Assembly (NCBI GenBank): GCA_945903545.1
Contig: CAMDOO010000013.1
Span: 1-49,625, forward strand
DNA from: Opitutus sp. GAS368
GTDB lineage: Bacteria; Verrucomicrobiota; Verrucomicrobiia; Opitutales; Opitutaceae
Reading direction: 5' to 3'
DNA: 49,625 bases
Part shown: positions 15,552 through 23,896 of the stretch, one piece after another
How positions within the stretch are numbered: position 1 is the stretch's first letter
Layout: each line of letters starts with the position of its first letter
The notes under the pieces: model-generated
The model's input: only the letters and a program-made list of their open reading frames with translations
What the model was told of the DNA's origin: nothing
Databases searched by the model: none
Translations under genes and position numbers: made by a program

Positions 15552-16613
15552 TGGCCGCCCTGTCCGCTGTTTTCCCCTGGCCGCGGCTTCGCTCGTGCAG
15601 CCCATCGCCGGCGGGTAGCAGCTGATCATCGCCGCCCTGGCCGCGATCGCGCTCATCGTCGGGCTGATCACGGTCGCCAAGGTGCACCCGTTCCTGGCGC
15701 TGATCTTCGGTGGCCTGACCGGCGGTCTCATCGCCGGTGAAAACGTGGATGCTGTCCTGCGGTCCTTCTCCTCCGGCTTCGGTACGACCGCCGCCGGTGT
15801 TGGCGTGTTAATTGCGCTCGGGGCGATGTTCGCCAAGCTCCTCGCCGATTCCGGCGGGGCCGACCAGATCGTCGATACGATCGTCGGCCGGGCCTCCCCG
15901 CGGGCGCTGCCGTGGGCGATGGCGGCGGTGGGCGCGATCATCGGCCTGCCGATGTTCTTCGACGTCGGCCTCGTGCTGCTGATGCCGTTCATCTACCTCG
16001 TCGCCCGGCGCGCGCAGGTCTCCCTGATCACCATCGGCATCCCGGCCCTCGCCGGCCTCTCCGCGATGCACGGACTCGTGCCGCCGCACCCGGGCCCGCT
16101 GACCGCGGTGGATTACCTCGGGGCCGACCTCGGGCTCACCCTCGGCCGCGGCGCGGGCATGTCGGGCCGAGAGATCTCCAAGTGCATCGAGTCCTCGCTG
16201 CCCGGGATCTCGGGCATGCTGCTGATCGTGGCCGCCGGCGGCGGCTTCAAGCAGGTGCTGGTCGACACGGGCATCGGCACGCTGCTCGCCGAATGGGCCA
16301 GGGGCGCCAATGCCTCCGTGCTGCTGCTGGCCTGGGTGTTGTCGGTCTTGATCCGCCTGGCGACCGGCTCGGCAACGGTCGCCACGATCACGGCCTCGTC
16401 GAGGGCTTCTCCCCGGGCGAGAAGTCCCTGGTCGTGCTCGCGGTCGGATCCGGCTCGGTGTTCCTCAGCCATGTGAACGACGCGGGTTTCTGGCTGGTGA
16501 AGGAGTATTTCGGCCTGACGGTCGGCCAGACCATGAAGACCTGGGCGCTCATGGAGACGCTGCTCTCCGTCGTCGGCCTGGTCTTCGTGCTGCTGCTCAG
16601 CCTGGTGATCTAG
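15551..16613 (+). pseudogene. gntP: Gluconate:H+ symporter gntP, disrupted
   Basis: The remains of a GntP-family permease. The frame is lost soon after the ATG at 15551. The conserved N-terminus (QLIIAALAAIALIVGLITVA) follows an in-frame TAG at 15616-15618. About 100-110 residues normally found between the ADLGLTL segment and GREISKCIESSLPG are missing near 16155. A short out-of-frame deletion near 16393 follows TGSATVATITA. The end (FLSHVNDAGFWLVKEYFGLT) is in a different frame and runs to TAG 16611-16613. Remaining length is about 333 codons against 440-450 in the family. Gluconate uptake by this protein is almost certainly lost. Confidence 0.9.
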
Positions 16614-16616
16614 GAC

Positions 16617-17077
16617 TCAGGGCGCATTTGGCGCGGGCGTGGCCTGACCCGTCATTGGAGTGGCCGGGGCCGGGGCGCAGGGATGGCCGTTGATGAGGAA
16701 ATTCCTCGTCGTCAGGTTTTCCAGGACGGCGAGGTTGGCGGCGCCGTTCGTGAGCTTAACGTCGACATTCTCGAAGGTGAAATCGCGCAGCACATCGCCC
16801 GGGTTGCCGCGCACGACGCCGAAGGTGCCGTAGTCGCCGCGAATATTCTTTAGGGTGATGCCGTTCACCTGGCGGGTGGGCGGCGGCTGGCCCTTGAGGT
16901 CGAAGAACTGAGTCCAGGGCGCGATGTTGATCAGCCGGCCCGTGCCCTTGAGAGTGATGCCGTCGAAGGTGATCTCCTCGTAGTGCTGCGGGGTGTCTGG
17001 CCGGAGCTTGAGGGTGAGAATCGTGGCCGATGCCGCTCATCGTGCAGTTGCGGACGAGCACGCGGCGGCTGGGAATT
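16617..17077 (-). pseudogene. C-terminal remnant of a GH28-like polygalacturonase
   Basis: Only the last 150 or so residues of a right-handed beta-helix protein remain. RVLVRNCTMSGIG is in one frame. After a single-base shift near 17035 it continues as LRPDTPQHYEEITFDGITLK and NGITLKNIRGDYGTFGVV. This pattern fits exported GH28 pectinases. The catalytic part is absent, and an in-frame stop lies just upstream of 17077. It ends three bases from the gntP remnant. Confidence 0.7.
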
Positions 17078-17088
17078 CAACCGCGGCC

Positions 17089-17898
17089 TTACCGGAGATC
17101 ACCCCAAAGCGTGCGCAAGCCGGCGCCGAAGGAGTCGGGCAGGACGTTGTAGTGATTGCGCTCGGGGAAGCTGCGGCTGGTGACGTCCAGCCCGGGAAAG
17201 GGCCGGGCCGTGAGCTGCGCCTCGAACTGCTCGAGATCGGCCAGGGTGGAGGCGGAGTCCTTTTCCCCGACGCCGAGGAAAAGGCGCGCGGGCAGGGCGG
17301 TGCCGGTGGCCTGCAGGTTCTGCGCGTCGCACATCAGGGCGCGGTTGTCCCACCAGAGCGACGGGGCGCTGGCGAGGCCGCGGTTGAAGAAGGGATCCCG
17401 CCGGAAGAGGGCGTGCAGCACGAGCAGGGCGCCGAGCGAGTGGCCGGCGAGCCCGCGCACATCCTCGCGCACGGGAAACCGGCGTGCGAGCTCGGGCCAG
17501 AGGGTGTCGATGAGAAAGCGGAGGAAGGGCTCGGCCCCGCCGCTGCCGGCCTCGGTGGCGACCGCGGTCGGCGTGTAGTCGCGCAGGCGCCGGTTGCCCG
17601 GCTTGGTGTAGCCGGCCCCGTAGCCGACGCCGAGGAGCAGCACGGGCGGGAGGTCACCGGCGGCGCGCGCCTGGTGCGCGGCTTCGGCGGCGAAACGAAA
17701 CTGGTCGTCTCCGTCGAGGAACAACATCGCCGGCCACGGTCCGGGCCGATCCGCCGGAGCATCGACGTAGATCGGGTAGTCGGTCCCGGTTTGCGGCGAG
17801 GCGAGGACGAAATCGGGACGGGGATTGGGAGGAATGCTCACGTGGATTCCGGAAAGGAACAAAGCCACCGACCGGTCCGCAACTCCTCGCCCAAGCAC
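17089..17898 (-). CDS. Putative esterase, enterochelin-esterase/YbbA-like
   Basis: 269 residues of the putative-esterase (esterase D/Fes-like) alpha/beta-hydrolase family. PAMLFLDGDDQFRFA is an early core strand, GLAGHSLGALLVLHALFRRD contains the nucleophile Ser, and SFPERNHYNVLPDSF carries the catalytic His. No convincing signal peptide. Members hydrolyse siderophore trilactones, acyl-CoA-like or polysaccharide esters. The ATG at 17898 is given; a GTG at 17841 (VSIPPNPRPDFVLASP) would remove 19 residues and is equally possible. It lies just upstream of the GH28 remnant on the same strand. Confidence 0.82.
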   Translation of the reverse strand: MLGRGVADRSVALFLSGIHVSIPPNPRPDFVLASPQTGTDYPIYVDAPADRPGPWPAMLFLDGDDQFRFAAEAAHQARAAGDLPPVLLLGVGYGAGYTKPGNRRLRDYTPTAVATEAGSGGAEPFLRFLIDTLWPELARRFPVREDVRGLAGHSLGALLVLHALFRRDPFFNRGLASAPSLWWDNRALMCDAQNLQATGTALPARLFLGVGEKDSASTLADLEQFEAQLTARPFPGLDVTSRSFPERNHYNVLPDSFGAGLRTLWGDLR

Positions 17899-18015
17899 AT
17901 CATCGATCCCCGGGCCCGGGCACCGGGGGTTGGAATCACAATGGCGGTGATCTTCGCGGATGCTGGGTCGGGCTCCCGGCTCTCGCCGCTCCGCTCCCGC
18001 CGGCCTGGTTCCGGC

Positions 18016-18492
18016 TCAGAGGCCGGCCGCGGCGGTCCGGAGTGCCGCCAGGCTCGCGGCCTGCTGCAGGCGCTCGGCCTCCGCGACCAGGTTGGCGACG
18101 CGAGTGGCATAGCGGCGGCTCGATGCCGGGGCGCGGCGGGAGGTGACGGACTGCAGGCCGCCGTTCCAAGCGAGGGCGATGTTGAATGCGCTCGGCTCCA
18201 TCCCGGCCTTCACCAGGCCGCGCTTGATCCAATCGTAGTGCTTCGCCGCGACCTCGTCCGCCGTGGCGCGCTCGTTCGCCCGGCTGAAGGGCTCCTGGGA
18301 ATGCATGAACCAGGTGCTCCGGCGAAACTGGTACGCCCCGAGTTCCCCCTTCGGGCCGGGTTGCGTGCGATTGTGGGGATTCTCCACTTGGTTGATGGCG
18401 CGCAGTACCTGGGAGCGCTCGGCGGCGACGGCCAGCGCGGGCAGGCCGAGGGCAAGGGCGATCAGGCAGAGCAGGGTCGGCAGTATCTTCAT
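18016..18492 (-). CDS. Small exported lysozyme/transglycosylase-like protein
   Basis: 158 residues. A signal peptide (LPTLLCLIALALGLPALAVA) is followed by a compact lysozyme-like segment: SQVLRAINQVENPHNRTQPG with Glu37 as candidate catalytic acid, and GAYQFRRSTWFMHS, which matches the GAYQF-type motif of SLT-like domains. A helical tail follows (RYATRVANLVAEAERL). It may cleave peptidoglycan in the periplasm. It is shorter than typical Slt domains, so activity is inferred. The ATG at 18492 begins the signal peptide; the longer frame upstream is Arg/Pro-rich noise. Confidence 0.75.
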   Translation of the reverse strand: MKILPTLLCLIALALGLPALAVAAERSQVLRAINQVENPHNRTQPGPKGELGAYQFRRSTWFMHSQEPFSRANERATADEVAAKHYDWIKRGLVKAGMEPSAFNIALAWNGGLQSVTSRRAPASSRRYATRVANLVAEAERLQQAASLAALRTAAAGL

Positions 18493-18787
18493 ATATGGCG
18501 GGGCGCGGAGAAGGGATGAAGGTCGCGCGGAGTAAAGCGGGAAGATTGGCCCGTTTTTTACACTGTGCGCCGGAATGACGCCCTCTTTGTAAAGAAGCAC
18601 GTAAGTCGCGCATCCCCGGCGAAATTCCTGCGCCAATATTGCGCTGTAATCTGACCCCGGCCGGAAACTATTTTTCCAGCGCGGCGCACCCGGGAGGAAA
18701 GGAGTAGGGTTTGGCCCCATAGTTGTTTCCGGGGCCTGGTGGCACGATGCACGGGTTCAATCATCCCAACCCGAACTGTTTCACCCT

Positions 18788-19204
18788 ATGAAAACCAATC
18801 AAAACTCCGCCCTCCGTCCCGCTTGGATCCGTCACGTCGCCCTCGTCATGGTCGCATGCGTCGGCCTGAACACCCTGGCCCCGGTCGCCTTGGCGGGTCC
18901 GATCAGCTCCGCCACGATGGTGGCCGGCAGCTCCCGCACCGCCGACCTCGCCTCGATCCGGCTCGCGCTGGAACACAAGGTCGTCCAGCAGCGCCTCGGT
19001 GAACTCGGCTTCACCCCCGGTGAGGTCAGCCAGCGGCTTGCGCATGCAAGCGATGCGGAGCTGCACCAGCTGGCCATCCAGTCCGAGAACCTGCAGGCGG
19101 GCGGTTTCCTGATCGGGATCCTCGTTGTCGTCATCCTCGTCATGGTGATCATGCGCCTCGCCGCGACGTCCGACGTCATTCAGCCGGCATCCGGCGCGGT
19201 CTGA
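18788..19204 (+). CDS. PA2779 family membrane protein
   Basis: 138 residues: a signal or N-terminal membrane segment (VALVMVACVGLNTLAPVALA), a soluble helical stretch (EHKVVQQRLGELGFTPGEVS) and a C-terminal membrane segment (FLIGILVVVILVMVIMRLAA). This layout is that of the PA2779 family, which as I recall is found next to PA2778-type cysteine peptidases, as here (7-bp gap). Function is unknown. Confidence 0.85.
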   Translation: MKTNQNSALRPAWIRHVALVMVACVGLNTLAPVALAGPISSATMVAGSSRTADLASIRLALEHKVVQQRLGELGFTPGEVSQRLAHASDAELHQLAIQSENLQAGGFLIGILVVVILVMVIMRLAATSDVIQPASGAV

Positions 19205-19211
19205 GCCAGCC

Positions 19212-20183
19212 ATGCTGCGAAGCATGTTCAGGCTCGGCCTGCTGGCCGGGGTCGCCCTGCTTTCTGCCTGCGCCACGTCCGGATCCGCCGGTCGTGGCAC
19301 AGGTCTGCCCTTGGCGCCGCAATCCAGCAGGCTCTTCCAGTGCGGCCCGACCACGCTCGCGGCCGTGCTCGCGTTTCACGGGAAACCCATCCGCGAGGAG
19401 GCCATTTCCCAGGCGATCTACAGCCCCACGGCCCACGGCGTGCTGGTGACGGACTTGGCGTGGTACGCGCGAGCGCAGGGATTTCAGACCGTGGTGGCGA
19501 CCGGCACCATGGATGACTTGCGCCAGGCTCTGGCGGCCCGGCAGCCCCCGATTGTCCTCCTCGATCTCGGTGCCGGTGGCATCCACATCCCTCATTTCAC
19601 GGCGATCACGGGCTGGACCGAGGCCGGCGTCCTTTTCCAAGGAACGACCCCCGGGGGGGGAGTTCATGACGACGGACAAATTTCAAAGACTATGGCAACG
19701 CGCTGGAAAACAGTACCTCTTGGTCTCGCCCTCACCCTGATGCTGGGGCTCGGCTTGAGCGGTTGCGCCACTCTGCGCCACCGTCCGATGACCGATCCCC
19801 TGACGCCCGCGGAGCATCTCGCGCTGGGAGTCAGCTACGAGCATGACGGCAGCCTGGACCTGGCATTGCGCGAGTACGCGCGCGCCGCGGTGGGCCCGGA
19901 AGCGAGCTCGGCCCTGACCGCGCAAGGCAACGTCCATTTCACCCGGCAGCAGATGCCGGAGGCAGAGGACTGTTTCCGTCGCGCGCTCGCCTTGTCCCCT
20001 GACAACACCGCCGCGTTGAACAATCTTGCCTGGCTACTGGCCCGCCAGCAGCGATCCCTTGAGGAGGCCGAGCGGCTCATCCGGCATGCGCTGGCACTCG
20101 GCGCCGAACCGCGCGCGAGCTTTGACCACACCTTGGAGTTCATTCTTCAGGCAAGATCGGCTGCTCCCTTGTCCGGGCTGTAG
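19212..20183 (+). CDS. PA2778-type cysteine peptidase fused in frame to a TPR lipoprotein
   Basis: As sequenced, one 323-codon frame. Residues 1-150 are a lipoprotein signal (LAGVALLSAC) plus a C39-like peptidase: FQCGPTTLAAVLAFHGK holds the catalytic Cys, and HIPHFTAITGW the His. After a run of eight G (19653-19660) the frame enters SKTMATRWKTVPLGLALTLM, a second lipoprotein signal (LSGC), and TPR repeats (SSALTAQGNVHFTRQQMPEA, NTAALNNLAWLLARQQ). With seven G the peptidase would instead end in DKFQRLWQRAGKQYLLVSP and a stop at 19740, the ending expected of the family. The fusion is therefore probably an artefact or a slip product. Confidence 0.75.
   Translation: MLRSMFRLGLLAGVALLSACATSGSAGRGTGLPLAPQSSRLFQCGPTTLAAVLAFHGKPIREEAISQAIYSPTAHGVLVTDLAWYARAQGFQTVVATGTMDDLRQALAARQPPIVLLDLGAGGIHIPHFTAITGWTEAGVLFQGTTPGGGVHDDGQISKTMATRWKTVPLGLALTLMLGLGLSGCATLRHRPMTDPLTPAEHLALGVSYEHDGSLDLALREYARAAVGPEASSALTAQGNVHFTRQQMPEAEDCFRRALALSPDNTAALNNLAWLLARQQRSLEEAERLIRHALALGAEPRASFDHTLEFILQARSAAPLSGL
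19653..19740 (+). other. G8 slip site and alternative C-terminus of the C39-like peptidase
   Basis: Eight consecutive G at 19653-19660 separate two readings. The frame reached with one G fewer reads PGGEFMTTDKFQRLWQRAG then KQYLLVSPSP and stops at TGA 19738-19740, overlapping the ATG of the TPR lipoprotein (19692). The W..AG..LLV pattern resembles the peptidase-domain end in PA2778-type proteins. This could be a sequencing miscount, phase variation or programmed slippage. Confidence 0.75.
19692..20183 (+). CDS. TPR-repeat lipoprotein (likely independent gene)
   Basis: From ATG 19692 the protein has 163 residues. It has a lipoprotein signal TVPLGLALTLMLGLGLSGC, then two to three tetratricopeptide repeats (LALGVSYEHDGSLDLALREY, GNVHFTRQQMPEAEDCFRRA, NNLAWLLARQQRSLEEAERL). 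A complete lipoprotein signal in the middle of a frame argues that this is a separate gene that overlaps the peptidase end. In PA2778-type proteins of other bacteria, as I recall, a TPR region follows the peptidase in one chain; here the two parts appear split. It is probably a protein-binding partner of the peptidase (inference). Confidence 0.65.
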   Translation: MATRWKTVPLGLALTLMLGLGLSGCATLRHRPMTDPLTPAEHLALGVSYEHDGSLDLALREYARAAVGPEASSALTAQGNVHFTRQQMPEAEDCFRRALALSPDNTAALNNLAWLLARQQRSLEEAERLIRHALALGAEPRASFDHTLEFILQARSAAPLSGL

Positions 20184-20412
20184 GTGACCGGAATCAACGC
20201 CGTGAGCGGTGCCGCGATTCCACCAAAAATTCGCGATCAGAGGCCATTCTTCGACAGGTCATTCCGCTAGACTCCGCGGCGACCGTCCCTAGGTTACGGG
20301 GCTATTATCACCCGCCCGGCGTTGCTTCGCCGGTCAGTTCTCCAACCCCTCCCATCGGTATCGTCCGGTATTGTCCCGTCTGCACCCTGCAGCCTTAGCC
20401 CGAGAAAAACCC

Positions 20413-23400
20413 ATGCACTCCAACCTGCACCCGTCATCCGCCCGTCTCCGTCCGTTGTTTGTCGCCGGCGCCCTTGTCCTCGCCGCGCTTCCCGCCCTTG
20501 CCCAGAACCCGGCCGCTCCCGCCCCCGGCGGGGCCCGCGGTGGTGGCGGCCGAGGAGGCGGCGGTGCCGCGCAGGGCGCGTTGTCCGCCGCCCAGTCCAC
20601 CATGATCGCCGGTATTGATGCGCTCGTGCAGGCCAAGCTGGCCGCGGCCACCGACGCGCGCTCCACCCTCACCCGGGCCTCGCTGACCGCGCCGGCCAAT
20701 CCCGCCGACGTGCGCAGCGCGGCCGAAGCGCTCGCGGCGGCCGAACTCGCGCTTGCGAACGCCCGGGCCTCCGCCTTCGTGCTCGCCCAGGATTCGGCCG
20801 ACCGCCTCACCCCCGCCCAGGTCCAGTCGATCATTGGCACGGCCGGCAATGGCGGCGCCCTCATCGCCGCCGCACCCGCGGGCGGTCGCGGCGGCGGCGG
20901 TGGCGGACCCCAGTTGTCCGATCCCGCGTATGCCAACTTCGATGCCATCTTCCCGAAGAGCGACCCGGTCAAGGCGCAGACTCCCGAAGAGGAGCTGAAG
21001 GAGTTCATCCTGCAGCCGGGCTACAAGATGGAACTCGTGCTGTCCGAGCGCGACGGCATCAAGGAACCGGCCGCCATCGCCTTCGACGGCAACGGCCGCA
21101 TGTTCGTCCTCGAGATCCGCGGCTACATGCTGACCATCAACGCGGCCAGCCAGCGCGATCCCAACGGACGGATCTCGCTCCATGAGGACACGAACAACGA
21201 CGGCGTCTACGACAAGCACTCCGTCTTCGTGGACAACCTGGTCTTCCCGCGCTTCGTGACCCCGTTCGGTCCCAATGCCATCCTCACGATGGAGACTGAC
21301 CAGGACGAACTCTGGAAGTACACCGACACGAACAACGACGGCGTGGCCGACAAAAAGGAGCTGATGACCACCGGCCTCGGCCGGACCGGCAACGTCGAGC
21401 ACCAGCAGGCGTTCATGACGTGGACGATGGATAACTGGATGTACAGCACCTACAATGCGGTGCGCGTCCGCTGGACCCCGAACGGGTTCCTGCGCGAGGC
21501 CACGGGCGCCCACGGCGGCCAGTGGGGAGTGACGCAGGACAACGACGGCAAGCAATGGGTCCAGGGCGGCGCCAGCGGCCTGCCGTCCTATTTCCAGTTC
21601 CCGACCGTGTACGGCAACATCAACGTCGGCACGCAGTGGGACAACGACTTCACGATCCCGTGGGGCGCCCCGGTCCGCATCGCCGACATGCAACCCGGCC
21701 TCTCCTCGGTACGCATGCCCGACGGCACGCTCAACCGGGTGACCGGCTCGGCCGGCAATGACATCGTCCGCGGCCACAAGATGCCCGCCGACATGCAGGG
21801 CGAATACCTCTATGGCGAGCCGGTGGCGCGCATCGTCCGGCGCGTCCACCCGACGGTCACGGAAGGCGTCACGACGCTGAACAACGCCTACAAGTGGAAC
21901 GAGTTCATCAAGTCCACTGACCCGCTCTTCCGCCCCGTCGACATGGCCACCGCGCCAGACGGCAGCGTCTACATTGTCGATATGTACCGCGGCATCATTC
22001 AGGAGTCCCAGTGGTCCGCCCCGATCGGCACCTACCTCCGCGCCCGCGTCGACCAGTACCAGCTCGACAAGCTCCACAGCATGGGCCGCATCTGGCGCCT
22101 GACCTACGAGCCGCTCGGCCGCGACAAGACGATGCCGAAGATGAACAGCCAGTCAGCCGCTCAGCTGGTCGCGAACCTCTCGCACCCGAACGGCTGGTGG
22201 CGCGACACCGCCCAGCAGCTGCTCATCCTCAAGCAGGACAAGTCCGTGGTGCCCGCCCTGAAGAAGATCGTGGCTTCCAAGGAAAACACGCTCGCCCGTT
22301 TCCACGCCCTCTGGACGCTAGAGGGCATCGGCTCGCTCGATGCCAAGCTCGCGCGCGACCTGCTGAAGGATTCCGAGCCCCGCATGCGCTCGCAGGCCAT
22401 CCGCGCCAGCGAGACGCTCTACAAGGGCGGCGACAAGTCGTTCGGCGCCGATTACGCCACGCTCGCCAAGGACGCCGACACCAATGTCTCCATCCAGGCG
22501 CTGCTGACGATGAACACGCTCAAGGTCCCGGAGGCCGTCGCCGTCGCTAAGGTCGTCCAGGACAGCAACAAGGCCCGCGGCGCGCAGGTGGTCTCGAGCT
22601 ACGTCCTCAATCCCCCCGCCGCCGGCGGCGGCCGCGGCGGTGCCGCGCCCGCGAATCTGGGCGCCGCGCAGGCTTCCTACGACCGCGGTCAGGCGATCTA
22701 CGCCAGCATCTGCATCGAGTGCCATGGCGCGAATGGCCTCGGCGCACCGAAACCCGGCACGACCGGCACGATGGCTCCGGCCCTCGCCGGTTCCGCCCGC
22801 GTCAGCGGCCACCGCGATTACGTCCTCAATGTGCTGCTCAAGGGCCTGACCGGCCCGATCCCCGGCACGAGCTTCAACGACATCATGGTTCCGATGGGCT
22901 CGCAGACCGACCAATGGATTGCCGACGTCTCCACCTATATCCGCAACAGCTTCGGCAACCTGTCCGCCGCCATCACCCCCGACCAGGTGGCGAAGGTGCG
23001 CGCGGCCACGGCCAGCCGGACCACTTCCTGGACCTTCGCGGAAATCGAGCCGCGGATTCCCGACCAGCTCATCAATTTTGGTGACTGGACGCTGACCGCG
23101 AGCAGTAACCCCGCCGGCGTGCGTGCGGCCGTCACGACCTTCACCTCGTGGAGCGCCAACACCCAGGGCCAGCAGGGCAACACCTGGTTCCAGATCGAGA
23201 TGCCGGTCGCGGCCAGTGTCTCCGAGCTCCAGTTCAATGTCAGCGCGGGCGGCGCCGGTGGCCGCGGCGCGGGCGGCGGCCGCGGCGGCCCGGTGGCTGC
23301 CGTGGCTCCCGGTGACGAACTGCCCGTCGCGGTGCCGGCGGCTGCCGCCCCGGCGAACCCGGGCGCGCGGGCGTTCCGCGTCGAGGTCTCGGCCAACGGG

Positions 23401-23565
23401 ACCACCTGGACCACGGCCGCGCAGGTCGAGGGTCGTGACGGCCCGAATGCCGTCGCGATCAATGCGTCGTCCCCGGTGAAGTTCGTGAAGATCACCCAGA
23501 CGGCCGGTCCCGCCAACCTCGCGATCGGCGCGCTCCGTCTCTTCGACAACCCGGCGGCTCGCTGA
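20413..23565 (+). CDS. PVC-type heme-binding dehydrogenase (PQQ-like propeller plus cytochrome c)
   Basis: 1050 residues with a signal peptide (LFVAGALVLAALPALA). A Gly/Arg linker precedes a helical module at 57-142 that is shared with the esterase at 5626. A six/seven-bladed sugar-dehydrogenase-like propeller follows (EPAAIAFDGNGRMFVLEIRG, DTNNDG twice, HGGQWGVTQDNDG, MATAPDGSVYIVDMYRG), then HEAT-like helices. A cytochrome c site CIECH (Cys767, Cys770, His771) comes next, and a beta-sandwich tail resembling F5/8-type domains (FRVEVSANGTTWTTAAQVEG). It probably oxidises sugars or alcohols in the periplasm and passes electrons to heme. ATG 20413 starts the signal peptide. Confidence 0.9.
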   Translation: MHSNLHPSSARLRPLFVAGALVLAALPALAQNPAAPAPGGARGGGGRGGGGAAQGALSAAQSTMIAGIDALVQAKLAAATDARSTLTRASLTAPANPADVRSAAEALAAAELALANARASAFVLAQDSADRLTPAQVQSIIGTAGNGGALIAAAPAGGRGGGGGGPQLSDPAYANFDAIFPKSDPVKAQTPEEELKEFILQPGYKMELVLSERDGIKEPAAIAFDGNGRMFVLEIRGYMLTINAASQRDPNGRISLHEDTNNDGVYDKHSVFVDNLVFPRFVTPFGPNAILTMETDQDELWKYTDTNNDGVADKKELMTTGLGRTGNVEHQQAFMTWTMDNWMYSTYNAVRVRWTPNGFLREATGAHGGQWGVTQDNDGKQWVQGGASGLPSYFQFPTVYGNINVGTQWDNDFTIPWGAPVRIADMQPGLSSVRMPDGTLNRVTGSAGNDIVRGHKMPADMQGEYLYGEPVARIVRRVHPTVTEGVTTLNNAYKWNEFIKSTDPLFRPVDMATAPDGSVYIVDMYRGIIQESQWSAPIGTYLRARVDQYQLDKLHSMGRIWRLTYEPLGRDKTMPKMNSQSAAQLVANLSHPNGWWRDTAQQLLILKQDKSVVPALKKIVASKENTLARFHALWTLEGIGSLDAKLARDLLKDSEPRMRSQAIRASETLYKGGDKSFGADYATLAKDADTNVSIQALLTMNTLKVPEAVAVAKVVQDSNKARGAQVVSSYVLNPPAAGGGRGGAAPANLGAAQASYDRGQAIYASICIECHGANGLGAPKPGTTGTMAPALAGSARVSGHRDYVLNVLLKGLTGPIPGTSFNDIMVPMGSQTDQWIADVSTYIRNSFGNLSAAITPDQVAKVRAATASRTTSWTFAEIEPRIPDQLINFGDWTLTASSNPAGVRAAVTTFTSWSANTQGQQGNTWFQIEMPVAASVSELQFNVSAGGAGGRGAGGGRGGPVAAVAPGDELPVAVPAAAAPANPGARAFRVEVSANGTTWTTAAQVEGRDGPNAVAINASSPVKFVKITQTAGPANLAIGALRLFDNPAAR

Positions 23566-23586
23566 GTCACTCCCTCGTCACTTCCA

Positions 23587-23617
23587 GGGCGGGCCTTCGC
23601 GGCCCGCCCTTTTTTTT
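23587..23617 (+). terminator. Rho-independent terminator
   Basis: GGGCGGGCC (23587-23595) pairs with GGCCCGCCC (23601-23609), loop TTCGC, followed by eight T. It ends the heme-binding dehydrogenase transcript. Confidence 0.95.
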
Positions 23618-23648
23618 GGGGTGGTCGGGAGCCGCCGGCCGGATTCCG

Positions 23649-23706
23649 GTAGGGCGGTGCCCCGTCCGCGCTGTCTGCCTCGGCGGCGACGGAGTCACCG
23701 ACCTAC
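23649..23706. repeat. GTAGGGCGGTG-type REPIN
   Basis: GTAGGGCGGTGCCCCGTCC at the left and GACGGAGTCACCGACCTAC at the right form an imperfect inverted pair with GTAG and CTAC ends. A related piece (GGCGGAGACGGAGTCGCCACC) is near 41430. Confidence 0.7.
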
Positions 23707-23770
23707 CGGCATACACCCGTCGATCAGGCGAACCTCAACCGGTGTCCGTCCGTGATCGGGCCGGCGCGGC

Positions 23771-23889
23771 TAGAGCAGTTTTAAGAATACTGTAGCCGGG
23801 GTCGTTGATCCCGGTGCCTTGGGTTCACGAATGAAGGATGGGAAACCGGGGCCAACGACCCCGGCCACAGAAATCCTTAAACCGCTCTA
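23771..23889. repeat. Nested palindrome: REP pair inside a TAGAGC..GCTCTA frame
   Basis: The outer arms are TAGAGCAGTTTTAAG and, inverted, CTTAAACCGCTCTA. Inside are GTAGCCGGGGTCGTTGATCC (23792 onward) and an inverted partner CCGGGGCCAACGACCCCGG near 23846. The whole element lies between the dehydrogenase terminator and the convergent cupin gene. The composite structure suggests a REPIN within, or part of, a larger miniature element. Confidence 0.75.
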
Positions 23890-23896
23890 GCCTTCC

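Noticed and set aside
20434-22077. 547-codon minus-strand frame
   Set aside because: Antisense of the heme-binding dehydrogenase; no motifs.
23587-23889. CRISPR-like array, because of repeated hairpins
   Set aside because: The repeats are inverted and uneven, with no regular spacers and no cas gene nearby.
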